51,883 bases of DNA, taken from NCBI GenBank assembly GCA_050955105.1, contig JBPBQZ010000036.1, forward strand, positions 1-51,883, given 5' to 3'. Under the pieces are notes generated by a model. That model searched no databases and was not told the DNA's origin. It saw only the letters and a program-made list of their open reading frames with translations. Positions within the stretch are counted from its first letter, which is position 1. Each line of letters begins with the position of its first letter. Position numbers and translations under genes: made by a program. The stretch is from JBPBQZ01 sp050955105. GTDB lineage: Bacteria; Pseudomonadota; Gammaproteobacteria; Burkholderiales; Burkholderiaceae. Positions 44,654-51,883 of this stretch are shown piece after piece.

Positions 44654-45340
44654 TTACGTCTCGCTCCAAATGCGTAGCAGATTGTGATAGCAACCTACCA
44701 GGCTGCGGCGCGCGGCAGCGTCGGCGTTTTCCGCGTTCAAGCGTTGAATCGCGTTGTCCATGTCAAACAACAGTGTGCGTTGCGAGTCGTCGCGAATCAG
44801 GCTTTGTATCCAGAAAAAGCTGGCGAGTCGCTCGCCGCGGGTGACGGGCCGTACTTCATGCACGCTGTGGCCGGGATAGACCACCGCGTGTCCGGCCGGC
44901 AGCTTCACCGAATGCGTGCCGAAGCTGTCTTCCACCACCAGTTCGCCGCCGTCGTAGTCTTCCGGCGGCGTGAGGAATACGGTAATCGATACGTCGGTGC
45001 GCACGCGTGCACCATGCCCCGGAATCAGGCGAATCGCACCATCGACGTGCGGGCCGAAATACTGGCCGCCCGCATAGCGGTTGAAGAACGGCGGATAGAC
45101 GCGATTCGGCAATACCGCGCTGATGAAAAGCGGATTGCGTTCCAGCGATGCAAGGATGGCGTCGCCGAGTTCTCGTGCGAGCGGCGAGCCTTCGGCGAGC
45201 TGCTGGTTGCGTTTGACGGGTGCGCCGGTATAGCCGGCGGTGGCACGACCATCGACCCATGCGTCGCCACCCTGCTCGAGCCGTTCGCGCATGGCGCGCG
45301 CGGCCTCGGCGCTGAGTACGTCGGGTATCGAAAGAATCAT
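44654..45340 (-). CDS. piuC: PKHD-type Fe(II)/2-oxoglutarate hydroxylase, PiuC/YbiX-like
   Basis: A 228-residue oxygenase. Iron ligands are H98 and D100 (in YFGPHVDG) and H161 (in GHSVHEV), with R171 (VTRGERLASFFW) for 2-oxoglutarate. It matches PiuC/YbiX, which are encoded next to catecholate siderophore receptors, as here: the receptor gene at 45469 ends 128 bases upstream on the same strand. GAG-rich ribosome site precedes the ATG at 45340. Likely role: modification linked to siderophore use. Iron control through the upstream Fur box is expected if cotranscribed. Confidence 0.94.
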   Translation of the reverse strand: MILSIPDVLSAEAARAMRERLEQGGDAWVDGRATAGYTGAPVKRNQQLAEGSPLARELGDAILASLERNPLFISAVLPNRVYPPFFNRYAGGQYFGPHVDGAIRLIPGHGARVRTDVSITVFLTPPEDYDGGELVVEDSFGTHSVKLPAGHAVVYPGHSVHEVRPVTRGERLASFFWIQSLIRDDSQRTLLFDMDNAIQRLNAENADAAARRSLVGCYHNLLRIWSET

Positions 45341-45387
45341 CTTGAAAAAACTCCTGTCTGGCCTGCGTGAGCCGGATCATATCGAGA

Positions 45388-45421
45388 CACGGCTTGCCTG
45401 GTATGTGCCAGGCAAGCCGTG
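45388..45421. repeat. Perfect 14-bp hairpin between receptor and piuC genes
   Basis: CACGGCTTGCCTGG (45388-45401) and CCAGGCAAGCCGTG (45408-45421) are exact inverted copies with a 6-base loop. It lies 48 bases after the receptor stop and 47 before the piuC start. There is no T-run on either side, so it is not a typical terminator; it may stabilise or stop the transcript, or lower piuC expression against the receptor. Confidence 0.75.
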
Positions 45422-45468
45422 CCAGCGCATGATAAGCCTGCGTGGGTGACAGCGTTAAGGGTTATCGA

Positions 45469-47709
45469 TCAATAGCGATAGTTGAGCGTGGCCAGGAACG
45501 TGCGGCCAAAGCCCGGCACCGCGCGTCCGCCATCCGACGGAATCAGCGCATCCCAATAATTCTTATTGGTCAGGTTGATCACGTTCAGCTGCACGTCGTA
45601 TTTCTTTTGATGGAAGGCGGCCATCGCATCCCAGCGGGTGTAGCCGCCGACTTTCACGAGATTCGTGTTGGCCGCATAGCGCGACGACATATAGACCGGA
45701 CCGCCGCCGATTTCCCAAACCGGGGTAATCGCATAGGTGGTCCACAGTGTGAACATATGCTTCGGCGTATTGGCCAGCGTGTTGCCTTGCGTGCCGTCCG
45801 CCGCCTTGATGACCTTGCTGTCCAGATAGGTGTAGCCGCCGAATACTTGCCATTTCTTGGTGATGCGGCCAGCTGCGCCGATCTGATAGCCCTTCACCTT
45901 GACGTCGCCGTCGAGCGTGTAATCGCCGGTAGCCGTAAGTGTGCGGGCGTTGTCTTTCTCAATTTGGAACAGCGATTGAGCGACCGACAGATTGCCTTCG
46001 AGGAAGTCCCATTTGCTACCGATTTCATACGACTTATTGCTTTCAGGCGGCAGGTTTTGCTGCTTGTTGGTGAGCGTCAACGCTTCGAGCGAGGGGTCGA
46101 ACGACGTGCCGTAAGACACGTAGTAAGACTGCCAATCCGCCGGCTGATAAATCACGCCGCCGCGCGTGCTGGTGAAGAAGTTGGTTTGCGAGGCGCTGCC
46201 AGGCACGCTGATGCTGTTGTTGATCGATGCCGAGTAACGATCCCAGCGCACGCCGCCGACCAGCTTCCATTGCGGTCCAAGCGACATCGTGTCGTTCACA
46301 TACGCGCCGATGCCATTGGCGCTGGACTGTACCAAGTTGCCGCGCACCGTGGTGGTCCCGGGCGTACGCGCATTCACTGCGGGATCCACCAGCGACACGA
46401 TGGCGAGCGTACCGGAGGGCAAGCCCGGGCCGGTCGAGGTAAGGCTCTGGTTGGCGTAGGTTTCGTGACTCAGATCGACGCCGCCGATGACGTCGTTCTT
46501 CAACCAGCCCGCACCAAACTTGGCTTCCACGTCGGTGGAGTTATAAACCGAGTGATCGTTGATGTCGCGGTCTTTGCTGGCCAACTTGACGAACAGTTGC
46601 GACGCCGACAGAGCCGTGAAATTGCCGCTGGTCAGGGCCGGCGAGGTGGCCAGCGGCCCGGTCAGTACGCTTTGCGGGTTGGTTTCACGCGCGCTGGTGC
46701 CGTAGTGGCTGAATTGCGTCTGGTTGCGCACCGTGACGATGTCGTTGAAGCGGTGCTGGATGCGCGCCGAGAAGGTCTGCACGTCTTGATCGGTGTGATC
46801 GCTGGTGAAGCCGTATAGCGTCGAGCGGCCGGTAGCGGCTGGCTGTCCGTTCAGCGGCGGCGAGCCATAATCGGCTTGGTCATGGTTATGCTGGATCAAC
46901 GCCGACAAGGTGATTTCGGTCGGGGTGCCAATGCCGAAACGCACCGACGGTGCAAATCCGTAATCCTTGTTTTTCAAGACGTCGCGCGTGCTGCCGATAT
47001 CCTGCCCGAAGCCGTCGATGCGGAACGCCGAGGTATCGTTGAGCGGGTGGTTGATGTCGAAGCTGGCGCGATAGTGGTCGTGCGTGCCGACGGTGGTCGA
47101 GACTTCGCCCGACGGCGTGAGATTCGGTTTCTTGCTGACCTGGTTGATCACGCCGCCGGTCGAACCGCGGCCGAAGTACAGCGATGACGGTCCATACAGC
47201 ACGTCGATCGATTCCAGATCGAAGGTGTCGCGATAGTACTGACCGCGATCGCGGAAGCCATCGAGGTAAATATCGGTGCGTGCCGTGAAGCCGCGCAAAT
47301 TCACGTTGTTGCCGATCGTGCCGCCTTCGGCCGCGCCGAGGGTCACGCCGGGCACATTGCGCAAGGCGTCGGCAAACGAGGTAACGCCTTCAGATTGCAG
47401 CAGCGCTTTGTTGACGGAGGTGGTGGTCTGGGCAATATCGTGGGGATCGGTCGCGACCTTCGCGCCGACGCTGGACTTCGGTGTCTGGAAACCCGGCCGC
47501 TCGGGAGCGCCGGTGACTTGTACGGTCGGCAGCGCGTTGTCGCTGGCGACGTCGCCGTTGGTCCGATTGGCGGATGCGGGGGCGGCGCCCGTTACGGCGG
47601 GAGCGCTTGCCGGCGCGCTTTGCGCGTAAGCCTGCAGCGAAAACGACACGGCGAAAGGCGCCGCGAACATGGTCATGCATGCCGCGACAAGCGGCTTCTT
47701 CCTGGACAC
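45469..47709 (-). CDS. TonB-dependent catecholate-type siderophore receptor
   Basis: A 746-residue outer-membrane receptor. A signal peptide ends near residue 29 (AYA). A TonB-box-like segment and plug domain follow (about 80-215: LPTVQVTGAPERPGFQTPKSSVG, then ALRNVPGVTLGAAEGG, RGFTARTDIYLDGFRDRGQYYRDTFDLESIDVLYGPSSLYFGRGSTGGVINQ in parts), then a 22-strand barrel ending in FLATLNYRY with a terminal aromatic. It is of the TIGR01783 class and resembles Fiu/PiuA. It uses a GTG start with GGGGA upstream; a Fur box lies 127-145 bases upstream. It is paired with piuC. Confidence 0.94.
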   Translation of the reverse strand: MSRKKPLVAACMTMFAAPFAVSFSLQAYAQSAPASAPAVTGAAPASANRTNGDVASDNALPTVQVTGAPERPGFQTPKSSVGAKVATDPHDIAQTTTSVNKALLQSEGVTSFADALRNVPGVTLGAAEGGTIGNNVNLRGFTARTDIYLDGFRDRGQYYRDTFDLESIDVLYGPSSLYFGRGSTGGVINQVSKKPNLTPSGEVSTTVGTHDHYRASFDINHPLNDTSAFRIDGFGQDIGSTRDVLKNKDYGFAPSVRFGIGTPTEITLSALIQHNHDQADYGSPPLNGQPAATGRSTLYGFTSDHTDQDVQTFSARIQHRFNDIVTVRNQTQFSHYGTSARETNPQSVLTGPLATSPALTSGNFTALSASQLFVKLASKDRDINDHSVYNSTDVEAKFGAGWLKNDVIGGVDLSHETYANQSLTSTGPGLPSGTLAIVSLVDPAVNARTPGTTTVRGNLVQSSANGIGAYVNDTMSLGPQWKLVGGVRWDRYSASINNSISVPGSASQTNFFTSTRGGVIYQPADWQSYYVSYGTSFDPSLEALTLTNKQQNLPPESNKSYEIGSKWDFLEGNLSVAQSLFQIEKDNARTLTATGDYTLDGDVKVKGYQIGAAGRITKKWQVFGGYTYLDSKVIKAADGTQGNTLANTPKHMFTLWTTYAITPVWEIGGGPVYMSSRYAANTNLVKVGGYTRWDAMAAFHQKKYDVQLNVINLTNKNYWDALIPSDGGRAVPGFGRTFLATLNYRY

Positions 47710-48030
47710 TGTTTTTCCCCGATTGACGTGAAAGCAGCGAATTTCGGCGCGCTTCTACGAGCGTGACGATTTCGCCAACTTGCCGAAGCGCTTGGCTGAA
47801 TGACCACAGGCGAACGTTTCGATCCGATAACTGCTAATGCGAATCGTTATCATTACACGAACGGTAACTTTTCTCAAAAGTTTCTTACCGAGTCTTACAG
47901 TGTGTCTCGGTAATACCACGGGGTAGGATGGGGTGGCGAAAGAGGAGAGGGCTTTCGAGCGTTCGCTTCGCTGAAACCCTGAAGCTTGCCGCTACCGAAT
48001 CGGCTCAAGAACTCAACACAGGAGTGATGG
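47710..48030. other. Intergenic region with receptor promoter
   Basis: These 321 bases separate the divergent receptor and acetyltransferase genes. They contain the Fur box at 47836-47854 (own entry) and, just before the acetyltransferase ATG, the GGAG site. No coding frame or other structure is evident. Confidence 0.5.
47836..47854 (-). promoter_or_regulatory. Fur box upstream of the siderophore receptor
   Basis: Read on the minus strand the 19 bases are AATGATAACGATTCGCATT, a good match to the Fur consensus GATAATGATAATCATTATC in the 7-1-7 sense. It lies 127-145 bases before the receptor GTG. Iron repression of the receptor, and possibly of piuC, is expected. Confidence 0.72.
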
Positions 48031-48582
48031 ATGTCCAGCAATCGTGAAAAAATGCTGCGCGGTGAATCCTACGAAGCTTGGGATACCGAACTCGTCGACG
48101 CGCGTCTGCGCGCGCGGCGCCTGATGCGCGAATTCAACGACACTGCTGAAGATTCCCCGGCGCGGCAGACCTTGCTGTCGCAGATACTCGGCTCGATTGC
48201 CGACACCGCCTATATCGAATCCGACTTTCGCTTCGACTACGGTTTCAATATCCACGTCGGCCGCGGGTTCTATGCCAATTTCGATTTTCTGGTGCTGGAC
48301 GCCGCGCCCGTGCGCATCGGCGACTACTGCCTGATAGGCCCCGGCGTGCATATCTACACCAGCACGCACCCGCTGGACCAGGCCGCGCGCGCCAGCAATA
48401 TCGAGTCGGCACAGCCGGTGTCGATCGGCCACAACGTATGGATCGGCGGGCGCGCGGTGATCAATCCCGGCGTCACCATCGGCGACGGCGCGGTGATCGC
48501 TTCCGGGGCGGTGGTGACCAAAGACGTGCCGGCCGCAACCTTGGTGGGCGGCAATCCCGCGCGAGCGATTCGCGCGGTGTAA
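48031..48582 (+). CDS. maa: Maltose/galactoside O-acetyltransferase
   Basis: A 183-residue hexapeptide-repeat acetyltransferase. The N-terminal MLRGESYEAWDTEL helix is typical of Maa/LacA. The left-handed beta helix shows repeated isoleucine-glycine hexads (RIGDYCLIGPGVHIYTSTHPLD, IGHNVWIGGRAVINPGVTIGDGAVIASGAVV, VVTKDVPAATLVGGNPAR in parts); the catalytic histidine is in STHPLD. GGAG is placed before the ATG. The acetyl acceptor is a sugar, identity unknown. Confidence 0.93.
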   Translation: MSSNREKMLRGESYEAWDTELVDARLRARRLMREFNDTAEDSPARQTLLSQILGSIADTAYIESDFRFDYGFNIHVGRGFYANFDFLVLDAAPVRIGDYCLIGPGVHIYTSTHPLDQAARASNIESAQPVSIGHNVWIGGRAVINPGVTIGDGAVIASGAVVTKDVPAATLVGGNPARAIRAV

Positions 48583-48696
48583 GGCGCTTGCCGGCATCAC
48601 GCCATGATTCCATGATTGAATAGCCCTCCTATCCAGGCGTTTTGCGGGCAGAATGCATCCCACTGGCGCTCGAAGCCGCCAGACGGGGAGCGCAAC

Positions 48697-50199
48697 ATGC
48701 AGGACATCATCGAGGTCGAGATCACAGGTGCCGCGCCCGGCGGCGCGTTACCGACTCCAGCACAACAAGCGGTGCTGCGGCGGCGCCGGCGCTGGGCGAT
48801 GGTCGCGCTGTGTTTCGGTGGCTTCGTGACGATCCTCGACATGTTCATCGTCAACGTCGCGATTCCCAGTATCCGTGACGGACTAGGTGCCAATTTCGCG
48901 CAAATTCAACTCGTGCTGGTGGGCTACGACGCGGCTTACGGCGTGTCGTTGATGAACGGCGCGCGGCTCGGCGATCTGTTCGGCCGGCGGCGCTTGTTAC
49001 TGATCGGCATCGGCCTGTTCACGCTGGCATCGTTGGCGTGCGGGCTGGCGCCGACGCCACTGACGCTGATCATTGCACGCGTTATACAAGGCACCGGCGC
49101 GGCCTTGCTGACGCCACAGGTGATGGCGTCAATACGCGTGCTGTTCGACGGGGCCGCGCGCCGCCGCGCCTTCGGCATCATGGGCGCGGTGCAAGGCGTG
49201 GCCGCCATGACGTCGCAATTGATCGGCGGCGCATTGATCGAATTCGGGCCGCCCGAGCATGGCTGGCGCTTGATCTTCCTGGTGAACCTGCCGATCGGCA
49301 TCGCCGCGCTGTTCGTGGTGCGGCGCTTTGTCGATGAATCGCGCGCGCCGGTTGCCGCACGCGTGGATTTTGCGGGCGCCGCGATCGGTGCGGCCGGGCT
49401 AGCGATGTTCTTGTTGCCGATCATGGAAGGCCGGCAATACGGCTGGCCCTGGTGGTCGATCGTGGTGCCGCTGCTGTCGATACCGCTGTTCATGTACTTC
49501 GTCCGCTATGAACGCGCGCTGAGTACGCGCGGCGGCGTGCCGATCATCGATATGGATCTGTTTCACAACAAGACGTTCGTGAACGGCGGGCTGGGCATGC
49601 TGTTGCTCTATACCTCGGTCAGCTCGTTCTTCCTGTCGCTGACGATCTTCCTGCAAACCGGGCTGGGCATGCCGCCACTGTTGGCCGGTGCGGTGTTCGC
49701 GCCATCGGCCGCCGCGTTCTTCATAGGCTCGCTGCTCGGGCCGCGCCTGGCGCATTGGATCGGCCACAAGGCGCTGCTGGCCGGCATCGGCATTTACGTG
49801 ATCGGCATCGCACTGGCCGCCGTCGCAGCCTGGTATGCGTTGGGCAGCATGTCGTACCTGCTGCTGGCGCTGACGCTGAACGGGCTGGGGCAGGGAATTG
49901 CGATTCCGCTTGCCTACAACACGGTGCTCGGACGCGTCGATCTGGCGCATGCGGGCATGGCATCCGGCGCGATATCGACCTTGCAATCGGTCGGTGCGTC
50001 GGTGGGCGTAGTGATTATCGGACTGATCCTGTTTTCGCTGATCGACAGCGGCAGCGTTCCTAGTTTGGTCGACCGCCATGCGATGTATAGCCATGCGTTC
50101 GGCCTTGCGACGCTTTACAACGTTTGCGTATCGAGCGTCAGCATCTTGATGTTCTGGTGGGCCAGTCGGCGCACGGTGCCGGTGGCCGCGGCGGCGTGA
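48697..50199 (+). CDS. DHA2-family MFS efflux transporter
   Basis: A 500-residue transporter with about 14 membrane helices. It begins with ~40 polar residues, then FVTILDMFIVNVAIPSIRDGL, motif A GARLGDLFGRRRLLLIG and the QGTGAALLTPQVMASI helix 4 segment; QSVGASVGVVIIG lies near the end. GGGGAG precedes ATG 48697; upstream frame is unrelated. It belongs to the same family as the 40740-42281 gene but is clearly divergent. A possible MarR regulator begins at the far end of the window, beyond an unrelated gene. Confidence 0.9.
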   Translation: MQDIIEVEITGAAPGGALPTPAQQAVLRRRRRWAMVALCFGGFVTILDMFIVNVAIPSIRDGLGANFAQIQLVLVGYDAAYGVSLMNGARLGDLFGRRRLLLIGIGLFTLASLACGLAPTPLTLIIARVIQGTGAALLTPQVMASIRVLFDGAARRRAFGIMGAVQGVAAMTSQLIGGALIEFGPPEHGWRLIFLVNLPIGIAALFVVRRFVDESRAPVAARVDFAGAAIGAAGLAMFLLPIMEGRQYGWPWWSIVVPLLSIPLFMYFVRYERALSTRGGVPIIDMDLFHNKTFVNGGLGMLLLYTSVSSFFLSLTIFLQTGLGMPPLLAGAVFAPSAAAFFIGSLLGPRLAHWIGHKALLAGIGIYVIGIALAAVAAWYALGSMSYLLLALTLNGLGQGIAIPLAYNTVLGRVDLAHAGMASGAISTLQSVGASVGVVIIGLILFSLIDSGSVPSLVDRHAMYSHAFGLATLYNVCVSSVSILMFWWASRRTVPVAAAA

Positions 50200-50322
50200 G
50201 CAGCTTGCGCGGCTTGAGCGGCGGGAGCGGCGGCCGCGGCGTCGGTTCGGGCCGCCGGGTATGCGGGTTGCGGTGTGCTGCGGCGCGCGGCGATGTCGTC
50301 GCGTCCGACCGCGGAGACATCG

Positions 50323-51678
50323 ATGAGCGAGACTCCTTTCAACCCGAATGCGTTGCCCGATGACGAGCTGAAGCGCGAGAGCCTGTCTGACGATAGCGAC
50401 AGCGCCGCTGCGCGGCCAACGCCGGCGCGTCGGACGTTCCTGCAGCGCACCGGCACCGGCATTGCCGCGGCGCTGGCAGCTGGCGCCAGCGGCAGCGCGT
50501 TGGCGGCCGGACTGCCGTCCGCCGATGCCAATGCCGTCAAGCTCTCACTGATCCAAGATCCGCACACCGAACAGGCCGAGACCACGCCAGACCCGAACGC
50601 GCCGCCCGATCAACGCATCGGCTACGCGGTGGTGGGCCTGGGCCGGCTATCGTTGAATCAAATCCTGCCGGCCCTGGCGCAGTGCAAATACTCGAAGATC
50701 AGCGCGCTGGTAAGCGGCGACCGCGACAAGGCGCTGCGTATTGCGCATCAATATGGCGTGAAGGAAAGCGCGGTGTTCGACTATCAGGGCTTCGAAGGCC
50801 TGGCGAACCTCAAAGACGTGCAGGTCGTCTATATCGTGTTGCCGAACGGCATGCACGCTGAGTTCACGGTTCGCGCGGCGAAGATCGGCAAGCACGTGCT
50901 GTGCGAAAAACCCATGGCCACTAGCGTCAGCGAATGCGAGCAGATGATCGAAGCCTGCCGTCGTGGCGGTCGCAAGTTGATGATTGCCTATCGCAGCCAA
51001 TACGAGCCGATGGACCGTCTCGTTGCCAAATGGGTCAAGGAAAAACGTCTCGGCCCATTGCGTGAATTCATCGCAGGCAACTCGCAAAACGTCGGTGATC
51101 CGACGCAATGGCGCTTGAAGCGCGCACTGGCGGGCGGCGGTCCGCTGCCCGACGTCGGCGTCTACTGCATCAATGCTTCGCGTTTCCTTACTGGCGAAGA
51201 GCCCTACGAGGTCGTCGCAACCACGTTTCGCCCCGACGACGATCCGCGCTTTGTCGAAGTCGAACAGTCAGTGCATTTCATCCTGCGTTTCCCGAGCGGG
51301 TTGAGTGCGACCTGCATGGCCAGTTATGCCAGCCACGAATCACGCTTTTTCCGTTTGCAGGGCGCCGAAGGCTGGGCGGAGATGAGCCCCGCGTTCGGCT
51401 ACAACGGTCTGCGCTTGCGCCACGGCATGCTGGTCGACGGCAAGAACGCGGCCACTGAAATCACCATCGATCCGGTCGACCAGTTCGCGCGCGAAATCGA
51501 CCATATGTCGGTGTGTGTGCAGAGCGATCGCGTGCCGCATACGCCGGGCGAAGAGGGGCTGCAGGACCAGCGCATCGTCGAAGCGATTTACGCGTCGGCG
51601 CGCACCGGTCGGCCGACGCGGATTGCGCAACCGATGGCCGACACGCGCGGTCCCGATCCCGATGAGGAAAATTTCTGA
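50323..51678 (+). CDS. Tat-exported Gfo/Idh/MocA-type oxidoreductase
   Basis: A 451-residue NAD(P)-linked sugar oxidoreductase related to periplasmic glucose-fructose oxidoreductase. A long polar start is followed by a Tat signal, RRTFLQ at residues 36-41 and a hydrophobic stretch ending LAAG at about 63. The Rossmann fold shows VVGLGRLS (103-110), the EKPMA motif (195-199) with catalytic lysine 196, and DVGVYCIN. The cofactor is expected to be tightly bound so that it can be exported folded. GGAG precedes ATG 50323. It may be cotranscribed with the MFS gene (123-base gap) but no common role is evident. Confidence 0.9.
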   Translation: MSETPFNPNALPDDELKRESLSDDSDSAAARPTPARRTFLQRTGTGIAAALAAGASGSALAAGLPSADANAVKLSLIQDPHTEQAETTPDPNAPPDQRIGYAVVGLGRLSLNQILPALAQCKYSKISALVSGDRDKALRIAHQYGVKESAVFDYQGFEGLANLKDVQVVYIVLPNGMHAEFTVRAAKIGKHVLCEKPMATSVSECEQMIEACRRGGRKLMIAYRSQYEPMDRLVAKWVKEKRLGPLREFIAGNSQNVGDPTQWRLKRALAGGGPLPDVGVYCINASRFLTGEEPYEVVATTFRPDDDPRFVEVEQSVHFILRFPSGLSATCMASYASHESRFFRLQGAEGWAEMSPAFGYNGLRLRHGMLVDGKNAATEITIDPVDQFAREIDHMSVCVQSDRVPHTPGEEGLQDQRIVEAIYASARTGRPTRIAQPMADTRGPDPDEENF

Positions 51679-51843
51679 GATAACGCGCGGCTGCGATAGG
51701 GCCGGATAGTCGGCACGGCGGTCCATGCGCGCCGCGATTTGCTTGGGGCGAAACCCCGCCATGCCGCAAGGCGCGCCGCGGTTGCCGCCGGCAAAGCGAT
51801 TATTCTCTTTGCAATGTGCGTATGCACTGATAACATGCGCACC

Positions 51844-51883
51844 ATGGACGCTCTCCCTTACGCTGCCGACTGCAATTGCTTCG
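51844..51883 (+). CDS. Start of a MarR-family regulator (partial)
   Basis: Only 13 codons are inside the window. The translation MDALPYAADCNCF fits the beginning of a MarR-family group in Burkholderiaceae that has a CNCFAxRQAAR start, similar to CNNAAIRRAARR in the regulator at 40168. A possible promoter is TTGCAA (51809-51814) and TAACAT (51831-51836), 16 bases apart, which would give a nearly leaderless message. Too short to be certain. Confidence 0.4.
   Translation, partial: MDALPYAADCNCF

Noticed and set aside
45442..46818. 458-residue open frame antisense to the siderophore receptor
   Set aside because: Shadow of the receptor; no ribosome site and no family pattern.

Overview
The window looks like a stretch of chromosome from a moderately GC-rich proteobacterium, most likely a betaproteobacterium of the Burkholderiaceae. 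This is an inference from gene content and style: short intergenic gaps, GGAG ribosome binding sites, an Lrp-hpd-hmgA-fahA tyrosine block, a complete kdp operon, a DUF1272 protein, WXXGXW-repeat periplasmic proteins and a UdgX/radical-SAM repair pair. I saw no rRNA, tRNA, CRISPR array, insertion sequence or integrase. The first ~55 bases hold no gene. The last ~40 bases hold the beginning of a gene that runs off the end, probably a MarR-family regulator.

Layout. 0-7 kb (all minus strand): an NRAMP Mn/Fe transporter with a DUF2795 protein upstream, a large hybrid sensor kinase, a divergent metallo-beta-lactamase-fold protein, a YhhQ-type queuosine-precursor transporter and a DUF1272 zinc protein. 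7-13.9 kb: an aldo/keto reductase, then the lower homogentisate pathway (hpd, hmgA, fahA) read away from a divergent Lrp/AsnC regulator, with a perfect 19-bp palindrome between them, then a Dyp-type peroxidase. 14-15.9 kb: an ATPase/RloB two-gene module that resembles the AbiL phage-defence pair and is unrelated to its neighbours.

16-20 kb (minus): a YqjI-like PadR repressor and YqjH-like ferric-siderophore reductase behind a cluster of TAAGATA palindromes. Next come an ECF sigma factor, a one-TM probable anti-sigma protein and an anchored periplasmic heavy-metal sensor, an arrangement like CnrH-CnrY-CnrX; the sensor carries twelve perfect 9-bp repeats. Upstream lie a tiny lipoprotein and a WXXGXW protein. 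20-29.5 kb: a DUF72 protein and the kdp potassium-uptake operon (small membrane protein, kdpF, A, B, C, D, E), whose junctions mostly overlap. 29.5-33.3 kb: Tam methyltransferase, a UdgX-type uracil-DNA glycosylase and its partner radical SAM protein.

33.5-40 kb: a secreted COG4315 protein facing a second ECF sigma/anti-sigma pair, a membrane glycosyltransferase, cytochrome b561, a glycine-rich SH3 protein and an OmpA-like protein with a WXXGXW N-terminus. 40-45.4 kb: a MarR/MFS efflux pair, a second aldo/keto reductase, an old yellow enzyme and a PiuC-type Fe(II) hydroxylase. 45.4-51.9 kb: a siderophore TonB receptor with a Fur box, a sugar O-acetyltransferase, a second DHA2 efflux pump, a Tat-exported Gfo/Idh/MocA oxidoreductase and the partial MarR gene.

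Themes that tie genes together are metal and iron handling (mntH, yqjIH, the CnrYXH-like triad, piuC and its receptor, Dyp peroxidase), envelope stress sensing, potassium homeostasis, aromatic amino acid breakdown and drug efflux. The least ordinary parts are the RloA/RloB-like module, the CnrYXH-like locus with no efflux genes beside it, the extra small gene at the head of kdp, and several strong unexplained inverted repeats. All function calls come from reading motifs by eye; no database search was run.
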